From positions 24,025,036-24,089,035 of the forward strand of contig OY811971.1 in the NCBI GenBank assembly GCA_963681505.1: a stretch of 64,000 nucleotides of DNA. Reading direction: 5' to 3'. Positions 47,933-58,624 of this stretch are shown in pieces. The translations under genes were made by a program, and so were the position numbers. Position 1 is the stretch's first letter. The number at the start of each line of letters is the position of its first letter. The DNA is from Eunapius fragilis. Taxonomy: Eukaryota > Porifera > Demospongiae > Spongillida > Spongillidae. The notes below the pieces were generated by a model. That model searched no databases, was not told the DNA's origin, and worked only from the letters and a program-made list of their open reading frames with translations.

Positions 47933-48370
47933 ATGGCAATTGGTACAAATTGGTGGGATTTGGACAGCAGAGCATATTTCTCCTTCTTCCTGGCTTCAGC
48001 AGCTATGGTTACAGCTCTAGCTTCCCTTGTGGCATCAGATATGTATGAGGCTGCAAAGGTGTCCACACAAGTAAAGTCCCAAACAAGACACTGGCCAGAC
48101 TTCCATGGGGTAATGGAACAACCATCAGGTTGCTTTCCATCTGATCTGCATAGGCTGATGGGCTCTAGTGTTGATGGTACATTTATTGCTGCTAGTGACC
48201 TATGTATGATGGCATTGATAGCAGCATGCCTCGAAAAATAACCTTGGCTTTGCAGTTGAGCCCGTGAGTAGCAAGGGCATCAACATGACCTCCACAGTGG
48301 TGGCAGATGTGGGGTTGACAAGAGTGGTGTACCCAGACGGAGACCAATGACTATCCTGGTTGTTTGATCA
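47933..48370 (-). pseudogene. C-terminal fragment of a LINE-like retroelement (zinc finger and possible endonuclease)
   Basis: In minus-strand order and over more than one frame: a CCHC-like motif CHHCGGHVDALATHGLNC, then AINAIIHRSL-like sequence, LCRSDGKQPDG, CLVWDFTCVDTFAASYI, ATREARAVTIAAEARKK, and SHQFVPIAIETSGTLG. This layout occurs at the 3' end of reverse transcriptase ORFs common in marine invertebrate genomes. The PD followed some 15 residues later by WD resembles a restriction-like endonuclease site (inference). The frame breaks near 48180-48240, so this is a relic. Its last part, from 48066, is open and runs directly into the 27-bp array. Confidence 0.65.
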
Positions 48371-48469
48371 TCCATTTGCAGGCCTGGGGAAGAGACAGGA
48401 AGGGCATGCAACTGCAATCAGGGGCATCCTGTAGGAGCTGAGCTTTGTATCATACAACAAAACACGTGC

Positions 48470-49050
48470 AGATTATATAGGCTTGATGAGGTAACATGGT
48501 TCTCACAGCAGAAAAATGTTACGTGAGGATAATGTAGTCATAAAATAGCTCATTTGTTATATTTGACTAATAATATTGTTATCAAGCTAGCACCAACGTC
48601 TCTGACGAATGATAGATCTCCGGGAAACAAACACTGAGTCATCCATCCCATCACAGGGAAAAAAACACGTGGAATCATTTTGGAATCATTGTGTGATATT
48701 ACAGAGAATCACACACAAATCACACGCGTCAGATTTTCTATGTAAGATCACGCAATGATTTTTCAGAGGATTTAAAAATCCTCTGTAAAATCAGAACACT
48801 GTTCCACGCGTTTTTTCCCTGTGCATGCATTTCCATCACAACCGATTAACCTTGTTCGGTTGTTAATTTCCCTGTCATTCGTAGAATATATGTAGTGACC
48901 CCGCTCAAGGAGATGGGGGAGGGGGGGGGGGGGGGGGGGTTAGGAAAACTGTAAGCTCCCATTATCATGCAATATAGAAGGGGATTGATGTAATCAGCTT
49001 TCGGCAATAAAAATCGGACATAGGAGATTTAAGGGGCGTACGAGGGGGGA
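48470..49050 (+). repeat. Direct repeat, copy 1 (pairs with 50915-51350)
   Basis: Shares CGTGCAGATTATATAG, TCATAAAATAGCTCATTT, CCTTGTTCGGTTGTTAATTT and TTTCGGCAATAAAAATCGGA in the same order with 50915-51350, at clear divergence. This copy carries a 172-bp insertion. The pair could be an old segmental duplication or remnants of long terminal repeats; no recognised element lies between. Confidence 0.8.
48652..48823. mobile_element. 172-bp MITE with CACAGGGAAAAAA termini
   Basis: The terminal inverted repeats are CACAGGGAAAAAAACACGTG against the reverse complement CACAGGGAAAAAACGCGTGG. The related copy at 51130-51150 lacks this block and reads straight through (CCATCCATCCCATTTCCATC), so it is an empty site. 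CAGGG ends recall hAT-type elements, but the target duplication is too eroded to confirm. Confidence 0.8.
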
Positions 49051-50606
49051 GGGGCTGTAAGTGTTGCACTTTTTAATGGCACTCGATAGGGGTACATGTA
49101 TACAGTAGTGAATGAAATTATTTTAAGGTCAGCCCAGCGATCGATATCACTATGCATTAATTATTGTCATGGTTACCATATCACCACCTATTTAAATAAA
49201 TTATAATTCTATAACTCTAAGTTATTTCAGAACGAGGCTTACTTTTGCAATCCTAAGATCTCCTAGCCTGTGTTTGCGCGGCTCTAGAGTGGAATGGCAA
49301 TGTGGTCTAGGGTTTGATGATGGAGCAGCACTCCCTGCACACTGACAACAAAGAGATGTTTTCAGGTAATAATTATTTTATTTTTATTGTATATTCAAAA
49401 ACAAAACATTTTTTTAAGCAAATTCAAATTATGTAAATTATGTAATACAAAAAAAAAGTTATGCATCACCAATATCGTCTAATTACACACCATTCCTCTA
49501 TGAAAGGATTATTGTATTCCTCATACAGAACGCGTTACCCCTAGGCCAAACCGTTCTATGGTATGTACGTAGATAGTTTGATTCGTTCAATGCGTTAATT
49601 AGTATCCATTCAACCCCTTTGCAGAGATACAATTGTCAGTGCAAAAGTAAATGCACTTTTCCCGGTCGTTTCGCGCCACATGATTTAGATAGTATAAGGA
49701 TGGGGCACGTAAGGATCATTGAAGAATGCGCACCGCGCGGTGATGTTCCTTAGCGATCCCTACATTATCTAACAATAACTAATAATAATCAATGCAATAA
49801 TCTCTCGGGAGCCAAGCTGGGAAAAACCTGCATGCTTTGTGTTCGTGGAATTGAGAGCCAAATGAAATTGAAAGTTTTATGCAAATTTAATGCGTCGAAT
49901 CAATTCTAAAGCTAAGGTAGTCCTTCTATATGATTGGATGTTTAAACGCTATTGTTTTTTATCCAACCAGTTCTTGAATTTAAGGCAAAGCTTTCCAGAA
50001 TGCTTTTGGAAGATCAACAATGGAACTAGGAGACTCTCTGTTCAAAGGTTTGGTTACCTCGCTGACAAGACAAGGCTGTTATCTGTATCCACACCACATT
50101 CCTCCTCATGGTTCTCCATGGTACCAACCGCTGCATCACAGTGGCGGGACCAGGGGGCTGAACGGGGGCAGGTTATATATTCATAGTCTCTCGATATAAA
50201 TGTTCAATGTAAAGCTGGAAGAGGGTTGAGCCATGACAACAGTCGCACTAGACCGGCTGACATATTGGTCCCCAATTGGTACGGCAGCAGTCCTTGACTT
50301 CATATCTGCACGATGAAAGGTAGATAATATCAAATACTAGTCATTGCCAATGAAGATAGAACTTCAGTTAATTTCTGATCACTTGTTGCTAATTACTCGG
50401 ACCCTAAATGAGCGGACGCCAATATTACCATGGCACCTCAGCCCATGAGAGGTACCCATAAGTACATGCAAAATTGGACAGCATATGCGATCCAACCATC
50501 AATACATGTACTTCTGTGATAGATGCAACCGATATCATTCCAATCTGTTGGGAGGTATAAGCGTACAAAGTACAATAGTTGTTCGTTTGCTATGTCTAAT
50601 TCTCCT

Positions 50607-50637
<31 letters not shown>

Positions 50638-50914
50638 CCAGATATAGATCTAAAAATAAACTATATAGCAAGTACATAGTTAAAAATAAATGGAACACTG
50701 TCTAGCAAATGAGATACTTTATTTACCAGGGCAAGCGTAACGCTCGCATTGAAATATATGGCTAATTATAAATTCAGTGCCTATAATAACTTTAGGCCAT
50801 CTGAGGATTGCGCGGGAGGAAAGCCGTGCTCTTAGCCATCCCAATACCGCACTGTGACGGTGGGTGTGGTTATGACGTGGGAGCTTTTTATCGTATAACT
50901 GCCCAACAATCACC
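49051..50914. other. AT-rich region without a recognised gene
   Basis: No frame with recognisable similarity. A G run of about 27 lies at 50608-50634. A CAGTGGCGGGACCAGG motif near 50141 resembles the ends of common invertebrate short repeats. Confidence 0.5.
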
Positions 50915-51350
50915 GCGTGCAGATTATATAGTATGTAATTTTGTTCCAAGTGCAGACCATATGTTACTTATTTATACGGTGCACGGCTTGATGATGTAAC
51001 AAGGTTCTCACAGCGGAAAAATGTTACGTAGTCATAAAATAGCTCATTTTTTATATTTGACTAACAATATTGTTATCAAGCTAACGCCAACGTCTCTGAC
51101 CAACGAAAGATCTCTGGGACACTAACAGCCATCCATCCCATTTCCATCACAACCGAGTAACCTTGTTCGGTTGTTAATTTCCCTGTCATTCAAATATGCA
51201 GTGACCCCGCTCAAGGGGGGTGGGGGTGTAGGACATTAAAACTGTACGCTCCCCAATATCCATGCAGTATAGAAAGGATTGTTATAATGCTTTCGGCAAT
51301 AAAAATCGGACGTACTAGGAGAGTAAAGATTTAAGGGGGGTAGGGGTGGT
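50915..51350 (+). repeat. Direct repeat, copy 2 (pairs with 48470-49050)
   Basis: The uninterrupted counterpart of the copy at 48470-49050, without the 172-bp MITE. Confidence 0.8.
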
Positions 51351-51567
51351 ACCCCAATAGTTAAGCGTCGGCCGACCTTTATCTTCTGAGCAGACGATAA
51401 GGACCCCAACTAGTAACACCTTATTATAATTATCGCATTTTTCGATCTTTTTTTCAGGTTCACATGGCAGTTGCAAAGATAAATTCCTCTCAGTGAAATA
51501 AGCTCATGTACTAGGACACCAAATCCAATCTCTAGACCCTTCCTAAAACATTCAAAGATGTAGCTAC

Positions 51568-51952
51568 CGTTTTAACCCTGAAGTTGCCTAATTTGACTAT
51601 AGCAATCATTGTGGCAGGTATTTGGCAATTATTGTGGCCCGCAAATTGATCATGCAAGCGGGCGTTACAGGGGCTGATCCAGAGAGGGGGGATAGGGTGG
51701 CTAGCCACCACCCCCCCCCCCCCCCCCCCTTCCTCAAATAATTATACTAAAATACTGATTGAGAACTATCAGCAATATCTGTTTGAGTTTCTGTTCAACA
51801 GCTTCCATTTAGGGGTGAAAAAAAAGATGATGACGCTTTGTTTGTTTTTTTTTTTTTTTTTACCGTTTTAACCCTGAAGTTGCCTAATTTGATTATAGCA
51901 ATCATTGTGGCCGGTATTTGGCCCGCAAAATTGATCATGCAAGCGGGCGATA
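51568..51952. repeat. Direct repeat of about 95 bp around a homopolymer-rich insert
   Basis: TACCGTTTTAACCCTGAAGT and GATCATGCAAGCGGGCG occur at 51568-51668 and again at 51862-51952. The segment between contains a C run (about 51709-51728) and a T run (about 51847-51862). It could be an insertion with a long target duplication or a tandem duplication. Confidence 0.75.
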
Positions 51953-52145
51953 ACGTATTTCGTAAGGAGATTCGGTCGCTTAGGAAATTCTGTCATGCAG
52001 CTTAAGAAAGCTTATATCCCTTGTCAGGTGTGCACAGGCTAAGTCTGCCTGAAGATCTGCATATTGGACGTAAATAATATGTAATAATTATAGATATGAC
52101 CTGTGCCGCCGGTTATGCCGCGATGCTATATAGCCACCAGGAGTG

Positions 52146-53640
52146 ATATTTGTCGAGCTAATGTGGTTTACCTTGCATCCTCGGTTACTGCGTGAGGCCG
52201 TGTACATGTGATTCATGCTTGAGCAAAATAGAAAAGGCTTGTTCTACTGAAAGGCCCTTTAAGTCTACGTTTCAAAATAGATTTGTTACAATTCCATGCA
52301 AGGTAAAGGGGAGGAGGGCGGGGGGGCGGGGGTGGAGTAAATTCAGCCTATAAAGAGGGGCTAGGCATTATAATGCACAGAGAAAACCACTTTTAAAAAT
52401 ACATATTACAATCCCATGTTTGATAAATACAATGACGATTTTAATTTATGCATGCCGTTAATATAAGTATAAAAGTATATATAAGTAAGAAGCCAGAGTA
52501 TGCGTAGCTGGGATACGCGGGGCAGCTGCATGGTTTTAAAGCCGGTGGACGACTTTATAAAACCGGTCACTGACATAATTTATTTAATGCATCGTTCAGC
52601 TCTCCACTGGCACACCTACCCGCAAACCTTCCCTCATCCACCACACACGGCGCTGTGCGAATGAACGTCAGACTGTTAGTACCATGTCTATCTGTTCCTC
52701 TTCGGCCAGAATAATTACTGATTCTTCTACATTATATTTGTACGAAAATCCCCCCCCCCCCCCCCCCCCCCCCCAACCTTAGGAAGTATACGCGGGGTTA
52801 TATTATTCCAGCTAGGATAGTATATAAGCATATAAGAATTACACGATATTGATAACGAGGCTATAGCAAATTTGCGTTGTAAATCATGTGTGTTTGGCAA
52901 CAGGGCCGCGGCTAGGGGTGAAATTTATCTTTCCAAAATAATGCTTCCAGATTAATCCGGGATAGACATTACTGAACTCCATTTTGAGTCATATAAAGGA
53001 CCTAGATTATGGTAGTTGTGCATAATTGGGTAATGTTTATATACTTATGTACTATCCTGGAATAATATAACCCCGCGGATACTACCTAAGTAATTAGGGG
53101 GGTGGAGGGGATTTTCGTACCTATATAATGTAGAAGAATCAGTAATTATCCTGGCTGGCATGGAACTAACAGTCTGATCGAACTGAACGATGTAAATTAT
53201 GTGAGTGACCGGTTTTTAAAGTCGTCTGCCGGCTTTAAAACCATGCAGCTAGCTGCCCCGCGTGGTGACCATATTTAAAGGGCTCCGCGTAACCCAGCTA
53301 CACATACCCTGCTTCTTACTTAAACCGCATGCATAAATAAAAATCATCATTGTATCAAACATGGGATTGTAATATGTATTTTTAAAAGTGGTTTTCTCTG
53401 TGCATTATAATGCCTAGCCCCTCTTTATATAGGCTGAATTTACTCCATCCCCCGCCCCCGCCCTCCACCCCTTTACCTTGCATAGAATTGTAACAAATCT
53501 ATTAACTTAGACTTAAATATCCTATCAGTATAGAACATGCATATGTTGCCTTTTCTATTTTGCTCAAGCATGAATCACATGTACACGGCCTCACGTAGTA
53601 ACCGAGGATGCGAAGTGAACCACAGTAGCTCGACAAATAT
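52146..53640. mobile_element. 1.5-kb palindrome, foldback-type element
   Basis: Left arm about 52146-52840 and right arm about 53025-53640 are reverse complements with moderate divergence. The outer ends are ATATTTGTCGAGCT and AGCTCGACAAATAT; matching blocks include GAAAACCACTTTTAAAAATA and AACCCCGC. A loop of about 185 nt is unique and AT-rich. No transposase is seen. It could be a non-autonomous DNA transposon with long TIRs or an inverted duplication. No convincing target duplication was found. Confidence 0.85.
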
Positions 53641-54561
53641 TGTGTATAATTATATGCTAGTAATGTTTTAATGCACATGGCTCTTATATGTGGGTGGGAT
53701 CGAGGGACCTAGTGCATATTTTTCAAGTTTGAAATCTTCTAAGAGACACTTACGTTCTCACCAACGTCTTTCTTATACGCACTGCATGGAAATTAGTCTG
53801 TCCATCAGATTATGGAGTTACAGTGCATGTCCAGAATTTTAAATTACGTGTACGTTTTGCGTCAACGCATATATACCAAAATCAAAGTGAATTGATTTTT
53901 CCAGCCGAACGATATGGAGCGTTTGAACCCCAAGGGGTATATATCGGTCGTTGCACCACTGGCACGAGCAAAAATCCATAATATATGGTGTAGTAAGTAT
54001 GAAGTGGTGAAAATAGGAAGTAAATAACGTTTACCGTTCTGAAGTCTTGCATGGTGTAAACAGATGAATCACAACTCTAAACCCTGAACCCAGCTATAGT
54101 GTTTGTGTACATTTGGGTGGCTGTTTTCCCCACTGCATAAAAAAACAGGTTTACGCAAGCGGTAAACACGATGTAAACATGAGGTAAAGATCAGGTTTAC
54201 AAATATTTACTTATGTTTACAACGAAGCAAACCTTATGTTTACGCAATAGTGTAAAGGTGGTAAAGTCTGGTTTTACGCGTGTTTACGCATCGCAAATAT
54301 GATGTCAAATGTTACATTTGGTATAGCTTTACACTTCCTCGTAAAAGTCAGATCTATATTTAGCACAATTGAGTGTGACAGCTTTTATTTTTAGATCTAC
54401 AGCTAGCTAACTACTTTTAATTTTACTTCATAACTTCAAATTGGTTAGCGTTGATGAATTGCAAAAACGTTAAACATATAGCACGCAAAGAAATTAAAAG
54501 TCCACTTTTGCAGCATGGAAGAGGAAGGGTTCGCTCCGTGCCACGTTTGCGCCGCTGTTCT
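53641..54561. other. AT-rich spacer with a cluster of GTTTAC motifs
   Basis: At about 54150-54330 the words GTTTAC and GTAAAC/GTAAA occur more than ten times on both strands, which suggests subterminal repeats of a small DNA element, but clear ends were not found. No gene. Confidence 0.5.
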
Positions 54562-54631
54562 TGTCCAATAATCGAATGTTAATCCTTTACGCATGCGCAC
54601 ACACATATGTACATATCACAATTATTCCACA
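54562..54631 (-). repeat. 3' LTR of the Gypsy-type element
   Basis: A 70-bp copy identical to 58550-58619, adjoining target duplication GTTCT at 54557-54561. Confidence 0.92.
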
Positions 54632-54658
54632 ACTCCCCCCCAAAAGTCATTGCAAAAG

Positions 54659-57600
54659 TCATTGATTCTCCTGGTATCGCACTGGGCATGAGATCTTGGT
54701 CCCCGTTTTTGACCGCGTCATTATAGGGCCCCGGACCGGAGCCTGAACAGGTACATGTAGCTCTGGGATGACATCTTGTTCGACTTCTTGAGATGGCTGG
54801 TGTTCAGCGTCAGGTCTCCCTTCTCTGTCTGGAATTGTTACTAGGTGTCTGCTGCTTCTTCTAACTTGCCCAGAAGGGGTACTGACGAAGTAAGACCTTG
54901 GAGTATCTGCCGACCGCATTACCTGTCCTGGAACTGGATCACCATCACCACCTCCAGCCACCCACACCTCCGAGCCATCACTCAAGTCTGGTCTCCCATG
55001 TGCTCGGTGACGAGTATCATAGTTATCCTTTTGTTTGTATTTGTATCTTCCATGCAGTTCTTTCAATGATTCTATATGAGGCCAGTTGGGAATAAACTGT
55101 TTGGGTAATTGTGGGACTTGTGTTCTGAGCCTGCGCCCCATCAAAAGCTCTGCTGGACTATACCCACACCAGGGCATAGCAGTCGTTCTGTAACTTAACA
55201 GACTTAAGGCAGAGTCATCTCCGGCACTCAGAAGTCGCTTTGCTGTCTGAACTGCCCTCTCGGCCTGCCCATTACCCTGAGGATAATGTGGGCTGCTCGT
55301 GACGTGCTCAAACCCATAGGACACTGAAAATATCTTCATCTCTCTTGAAGCAAACTGCGGACCATTGTCACTTATAAGTCTTTCAGGGATGCTGTATCTT
55401 GAAAAGATCGCCTTTAGAACAGAGATAATTGCACCTGAGGTAGTAGCTGACAACTTTACAACTTCTATGTAGCGGGAAAAGTAGTCGACCAACAACAGAT
55501 ACTTGATGCCTTTGAGCTCAAATAGGTCCGCTCCGACCTTTTGCCAGGGATAATCAGGTAGTTCAGATGCAATCATTGGCTCCACAGGAGGGGTAGATCT
55601 CTTAGAGCACGTGTAACACTGCTTGACAAAATCTTCAACTTCGTTTGAAACCCCAGGCCACCACACTGCTGATTCCACCCGAAGTCGACACTTAAGGATC
55701 CCCTGGTGTCCCTGGTGAATTTTCTGCATTGTCTCTTGTCGCAAACCTTGAGGAATCACAATACGGCTTCCATACAGTAGGAGATCATCATGCAGTTTCA
55801 GCCTTCCTCTCACCGTCCAGTAAGACTTCAGATTAGGTGAAAGCTTAGTTTTCACCGGCCAGCCAAATTTGCAATAATTTATCAGGGCTCCAGTATCACT
55901 ATCAGCGGCTTGAGCACAGCGGTATTTGTCAAGTTGCTGTTTAGTGGCTGGAAGAATCTCCGTAACTGCAGCAATATGGCCCTCAACTTCTTTCTGGAAT
56001 GCGGCACAATTGTCGACAGGAACTCCTGTTGGGGCACGGGAAAGGGCATCAGCTGTGTACATATATTTCCCTGGTACATGCACAATGGAGAATGCAAATC
56101 TCATTAACCTCAGTCGAAACCGCAACACCCTAGGAGGAAGGTCATCCAAATGCTTAGAACTTAACAGTGGCACAAGAGGTTTGTGGTCTGTCTCTATCAA
56201 TATCTGTTTGCCCAAAATATATTCAGAAAATTTCTCACAAGCCCATGTTATAGCCAATGCTTCCTTTTCTATCTGGGCATAGCGTCTTTCGGTTTCAGAC
56301 AATGAACGGGAAGCATACACAACTGGTTTCCACCCACCTTGGTGCAATTGAAGAAGGACTGCTCCAAGCCCGTAAGAGGAAGCATCAGATGACAGTTTGG
56401 TCTCCGCTCCAGGATCATACAAAGAAAGGATAGTAGGTTTAGTGAGTTCTGCCTTTGCCATCTTGAAGGCTTCATCCTGAGCGGGGCCCCATGTCCATGT
56501 TGACTTTGTACTCAAAAGCTCCCTCAGTGGCTGTGTGATCGATGCAAGGTTTGGGGAAAATTTTCCCATTTGGTTCAACATTCCCATAAACCTCCTCAAC
56601 TCTGAAACATTGTTTGGCTGGTCCATCATTCTTATAGCAGATGTTTTTTCAGGATCTGCACTGATTCCATCTTTGTCTAGAACATGGCCCAGAAAGGTCA
56701 ACGTACTTGTGCTGAAAACACATTTGTCCTTATTCAGTGTCACTCCAGCTGACTGAATTCTCTTGAGGGCATCAGCCAGTCTCTGGTCATGTTCTCCCTG
56801 AGTCTTGCCAAATACCAGTACATCATCTATTAGGCACAAAGATCCTTTTACACCACTCAGAACATTACTCATTCTCTTTTGGAAGAGTTCTGGGGCACTG
56901 GAGATACCAAAGGGAAGCTTATTGAAATGATAGCGCCCAAATGGGGTGACAAAAGTAGTCAGCAAACGAGATGATGGAGCAAGAGGTATTTGCCAAAAGC
57001 CACTATTAGCATCAAGCTTACTAAAGACTTTTGATCCGGATATCTGGGCGAGAATCTCATCCACACTAGGAAGTGGATAAACCTCCCTTAGTACGCACTC
57101 GTTCAATGGCTTGAGATCAACGCAGATGCGGATAGCTCCATTAGGTTTCTGAGCGACTACCATCCCAGCACACCAAGGAGTAGGGATATCTACTTTGGAA
57201 ATGACACCAAGAGCTTCCATTTGGTCCAACTCAGTTTGCACTTGCTTACGAAGAGGGATGGGTACCCGCCTGGGAGCAAACAGGGAGACTGGCTTGGAGT
57301 TCCTTTTCAGTTTGATCTCATAGGGTTCTCCCAAAGTTCCTAGGCCCCTAAAGAGAGCAGGGTATTGTACGAGGATCTTGTCCTTGTAACTGCTAGTAAC
57401 CTCACTCACTCTGACAACAAGACCCATCGATCTAATAGCAGGAAGTCCTAGCAAATTATTCTTCAAACCCTTTACAACAAAAATCTGGTGTTTCTCCGAC
57501 TTCCCTTCGTATGCGAGGGACCCAATGAACTCACCAACTACTGGTAGTGGTTGGTTTGATGGACCTCGCAGTAGTTTTGAAGGCTTAACCAGCTTTCCTC

Positions 57601-58423
57601 CTTTCCCTTTTATCCTCTTGTAACCTTCTTCAGATATAGCTGTGACATCAGCACCAGTGTCTATCTTGAAGGGTAGACACTGTCCACATACAGAAATTTT
57701 TGCCATCCAAGAACCCTCTCCTTCTCCAACTGTACCAAGGAATACCGTCTCAACAGCCTCTCCTTTGACGCTGTCTACCTCTTTATCTGCTACCTTCTGT
57801 GAAGTCCCCTGTGAAAAACATTGGGATTTGAAGTGTCCTCTTTTGTGACAACGAAAGCAAGTCACTTTCTGAGCTGGACATTTCCCTGGTTCATGCTGAT
57901 TTCCACACCTGGTACAGGATGAAGATGGATTCAGTTGCTGAGCCGCCTTGCTCTTTGAAGTCATCCAGTTAACGTCCAGTTCACTGTCCTTCTGTCCTTT
58001 GAGAACCTGCTGTTGTTCCCCGACAGATTCTGATTGACGCACCAACCGTGCAGCTTTCTCTAACGTTAACTCGGGGTCCATCTGTAGTCGTTTGGAGAGT
58101 GCTTTATCTAGAATCCCTATTACTATCCTGTCACGAATTAATTCATCTCGGAGTTGTCCATATTCACAATTTCTCGCCAGAGCGTGTAGCACTAGGAGGT
58201 ACTGTTCCGTCGACTCGCCCTCCATTTGGTCCCTACTATTGAACCGCGCACGTTCGAAAATAAGATTCTTTCTTACACCGAAAAACCTCTCGAACGTATG
58301 GACTGCTTCCGCGTACACCTTCTTCGCCTTGTCGGTGGCATTACACGCTGCGAATACGTCTCCCGCCTCCTCGCCCAGACAATATAACAGTGTGTTAACC
58401 TGCTTCTCTTCTTCCTGTGACAA
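54659..58423 (-). CDS. Gag-Pol polyprotein of the Gypsy-type element
   Basis: A 1254-residue open frame; numbering is from its first Met. Gag-like N-terminus 1-165; two zinc knuckles at about 170-202, the second being CFRCHKRGHFKSQC; protease DTGA at 255-258; reverse transcriptase about 385-580 with LIDD at 531-534 in place of the usual YxDD; RNase H about 675-790 with an Asp near 680; HHCC zinc-binding domain about 903-939; integrase core with Asp near 966, Asp near 1019 and Glu near 1055; tail to 1254. Domain order is PR-RT-RNH-IN, typical of Ty3/Gypsy. The gag start is probably ATG at 58530 in a neighbouring frame (about 40 codons), leaving a single frame change near 58420. That could be a disabling mutation, a programmed shift or a sequence error. 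Otherwise there is no internal stop. Confidence 0.93.
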   Translation of the reverse strand: MSQEEEKQVNTLLYCLGEEAGDVFAACNATDKAKKVYAEAVHTFERFFGVRKNLIFERARFNSRDQMEGESTEQYLLVLHALARNCEYGQLRDELIRDRIVIGILDKALSKRLQMDPELTLEKAARLVRQSESVGEQQQVLKGQKDSELDVNWMTSKSKAAQQLNPSSSCTRCGNQHEPGKCPAQKVTCFRCHKRGHFKSQCFSQGTSQKVADKEVDSVKGEAVETVFLGTVGEGEGSWMAKISVCGQCLPFKIDTGADVTAISEEGYKRIKGKGGKLVKPSKLLRGPSNQPLPVVGEFIGSLAYEGKSEKHQIFVVKGLKNNLLGLPAIRSMGLVVRVSEVTSSYKDKILVQYPALFRGLGTLGEPYEIKLKRNSKPVSLFAPRRVPIPLRKQVQTELDQMEALGVISKVDIPTPWCAGMVVAQKPNGAIRICVDLKPLNECVLREVYPLPSVDEILAQISGSKVFSKLDANSGFWQIPLAPSSRLLTTFVTPFGRYHFNKLPFGISSAPELFQKRMSNVLSGVKGSLCLIDDVLVFGKTQGEHDQRLADALKRIQSAGVTLNKDKCVFSTSTLTFLGHVLDKDGISADPEKTSAIRMMDQPNNVSELRRFMGMLNQMGKFSPNLASITQPLRELLSTKSTWTWGPAQDEAFKMAKAELTKPTILSLYDPGAETKLSSDASSYGLGAVLLQLHQGGWKPVVYASRSLSETERRYAQIEKEALAITWACEKFSEYILGKQILIETDHKPLVPLLSSKHLDDLPPRVLRFRLRLMRFAFSIVHVPGKYMYTADALSRAPTGVPVDNCAAFQKEVEGHIAAVTEILPATKQQLDKYRCAQAADSDTGALINYCKFGWPVKTKLSPNLKSYWTVRGRLKLHDDLLLYGSRIVIPQGLRQETMQKIHQGHQGILKCRLRVESAVWWPGVSNEVEDFVKQCYTCSKRSTPPVEPMIASELPDYPWQKVGADLFELKGIKYLLLVDYFSRYIEVVKLSATTSGAIISVLKAIFSRYSIPERLISDNGPQFASREMKIFSVSYGFEHVTSSPHYPQGNGQAERAVQTAKRLLSAGDDSALSLLSYRTTAMPWCGYSPAELLMGRRLRTQVPQLPKQFIPNWPHIESLKELHGRYKYKQKDNYDTRHRAHGRPDLSDGSEVWVAGGGDGDPVPGQVMRSADTPRSYFVSTPSGQVRRSSRHLVTIPDREGRPDAEHQPSQEVEQDVIPELHVPVQAPVRGPIMTRSKTGTKISCPVRYQENQ

Positions 58424-58549
58424 AGGCCAGATGCCACCCAGTACTGTTCAAAACGTCTCAACCACCGAGGCCATTCATCAGGCTTTCGGAAGTCAAACGG
58501 CTGTGGGGGTACTAAACAGCTGTCTGCCATTGCAACACCGCTGCCACCA

Positions 58550-58619
58550 TGTCCAATAATCGAATGTTAATCCTTTACGCATGCGCACACACATATGTAC
58601 ATATCACAATTATTCCACA
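58550..58619 (-). repeat. 5' LTR of the Gypsy-type element
   Basis: A 70-bp copy identical to 54562-54631, adjoining target duplication GTTCT at 58620-58624. The primer-binding site starts immediately inside it. Confidence 0.92.
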
Positions 58620-58624
58620 GTTCT

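Larger units (their letters stand above)
54562..58619 (-). mobile_element. Nearly intact Ty3/Gypsy-type LTR retrotransposon with 70-bp LTRs
   Basis: 54562-54631 and 58550-58619 are identical over 70 bp, begin TGTCC and end CCACA on the plus strand (TG...CA on either strand), and are flanked by GTTCT at 54557-54561 and 58620-58624. In element orientation the 5' LTR is followed at once by TGGTGGCAGCGG, a plausible tRNA primer site. The gag start codon lies only about 20 nt from the LTR. A purine tract (TTTTGGGGGGGAG) precedes the 3' LTR. Identical LTRs and the exact target duplication indicate a recent insertion. LTRs of 70 bp are far shorter than usual for the group (typically a few hundred bp). 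Confidence 0.93.

Noticed and set aside
49890-50186. 98-codon frame ending in a GGCGGGACCAGG-type motif
   Set aside because: The motif looks like the end of a short dispersed repeat; the rest has no similarity.
58273-58530. Separate 85-codon gene upstream of Gag-Pol on the minus strand
   Set aside because: Its first 40 or so codons are the gag start in another frame; the rest is out of frame with the main Gag-Pol sequence.
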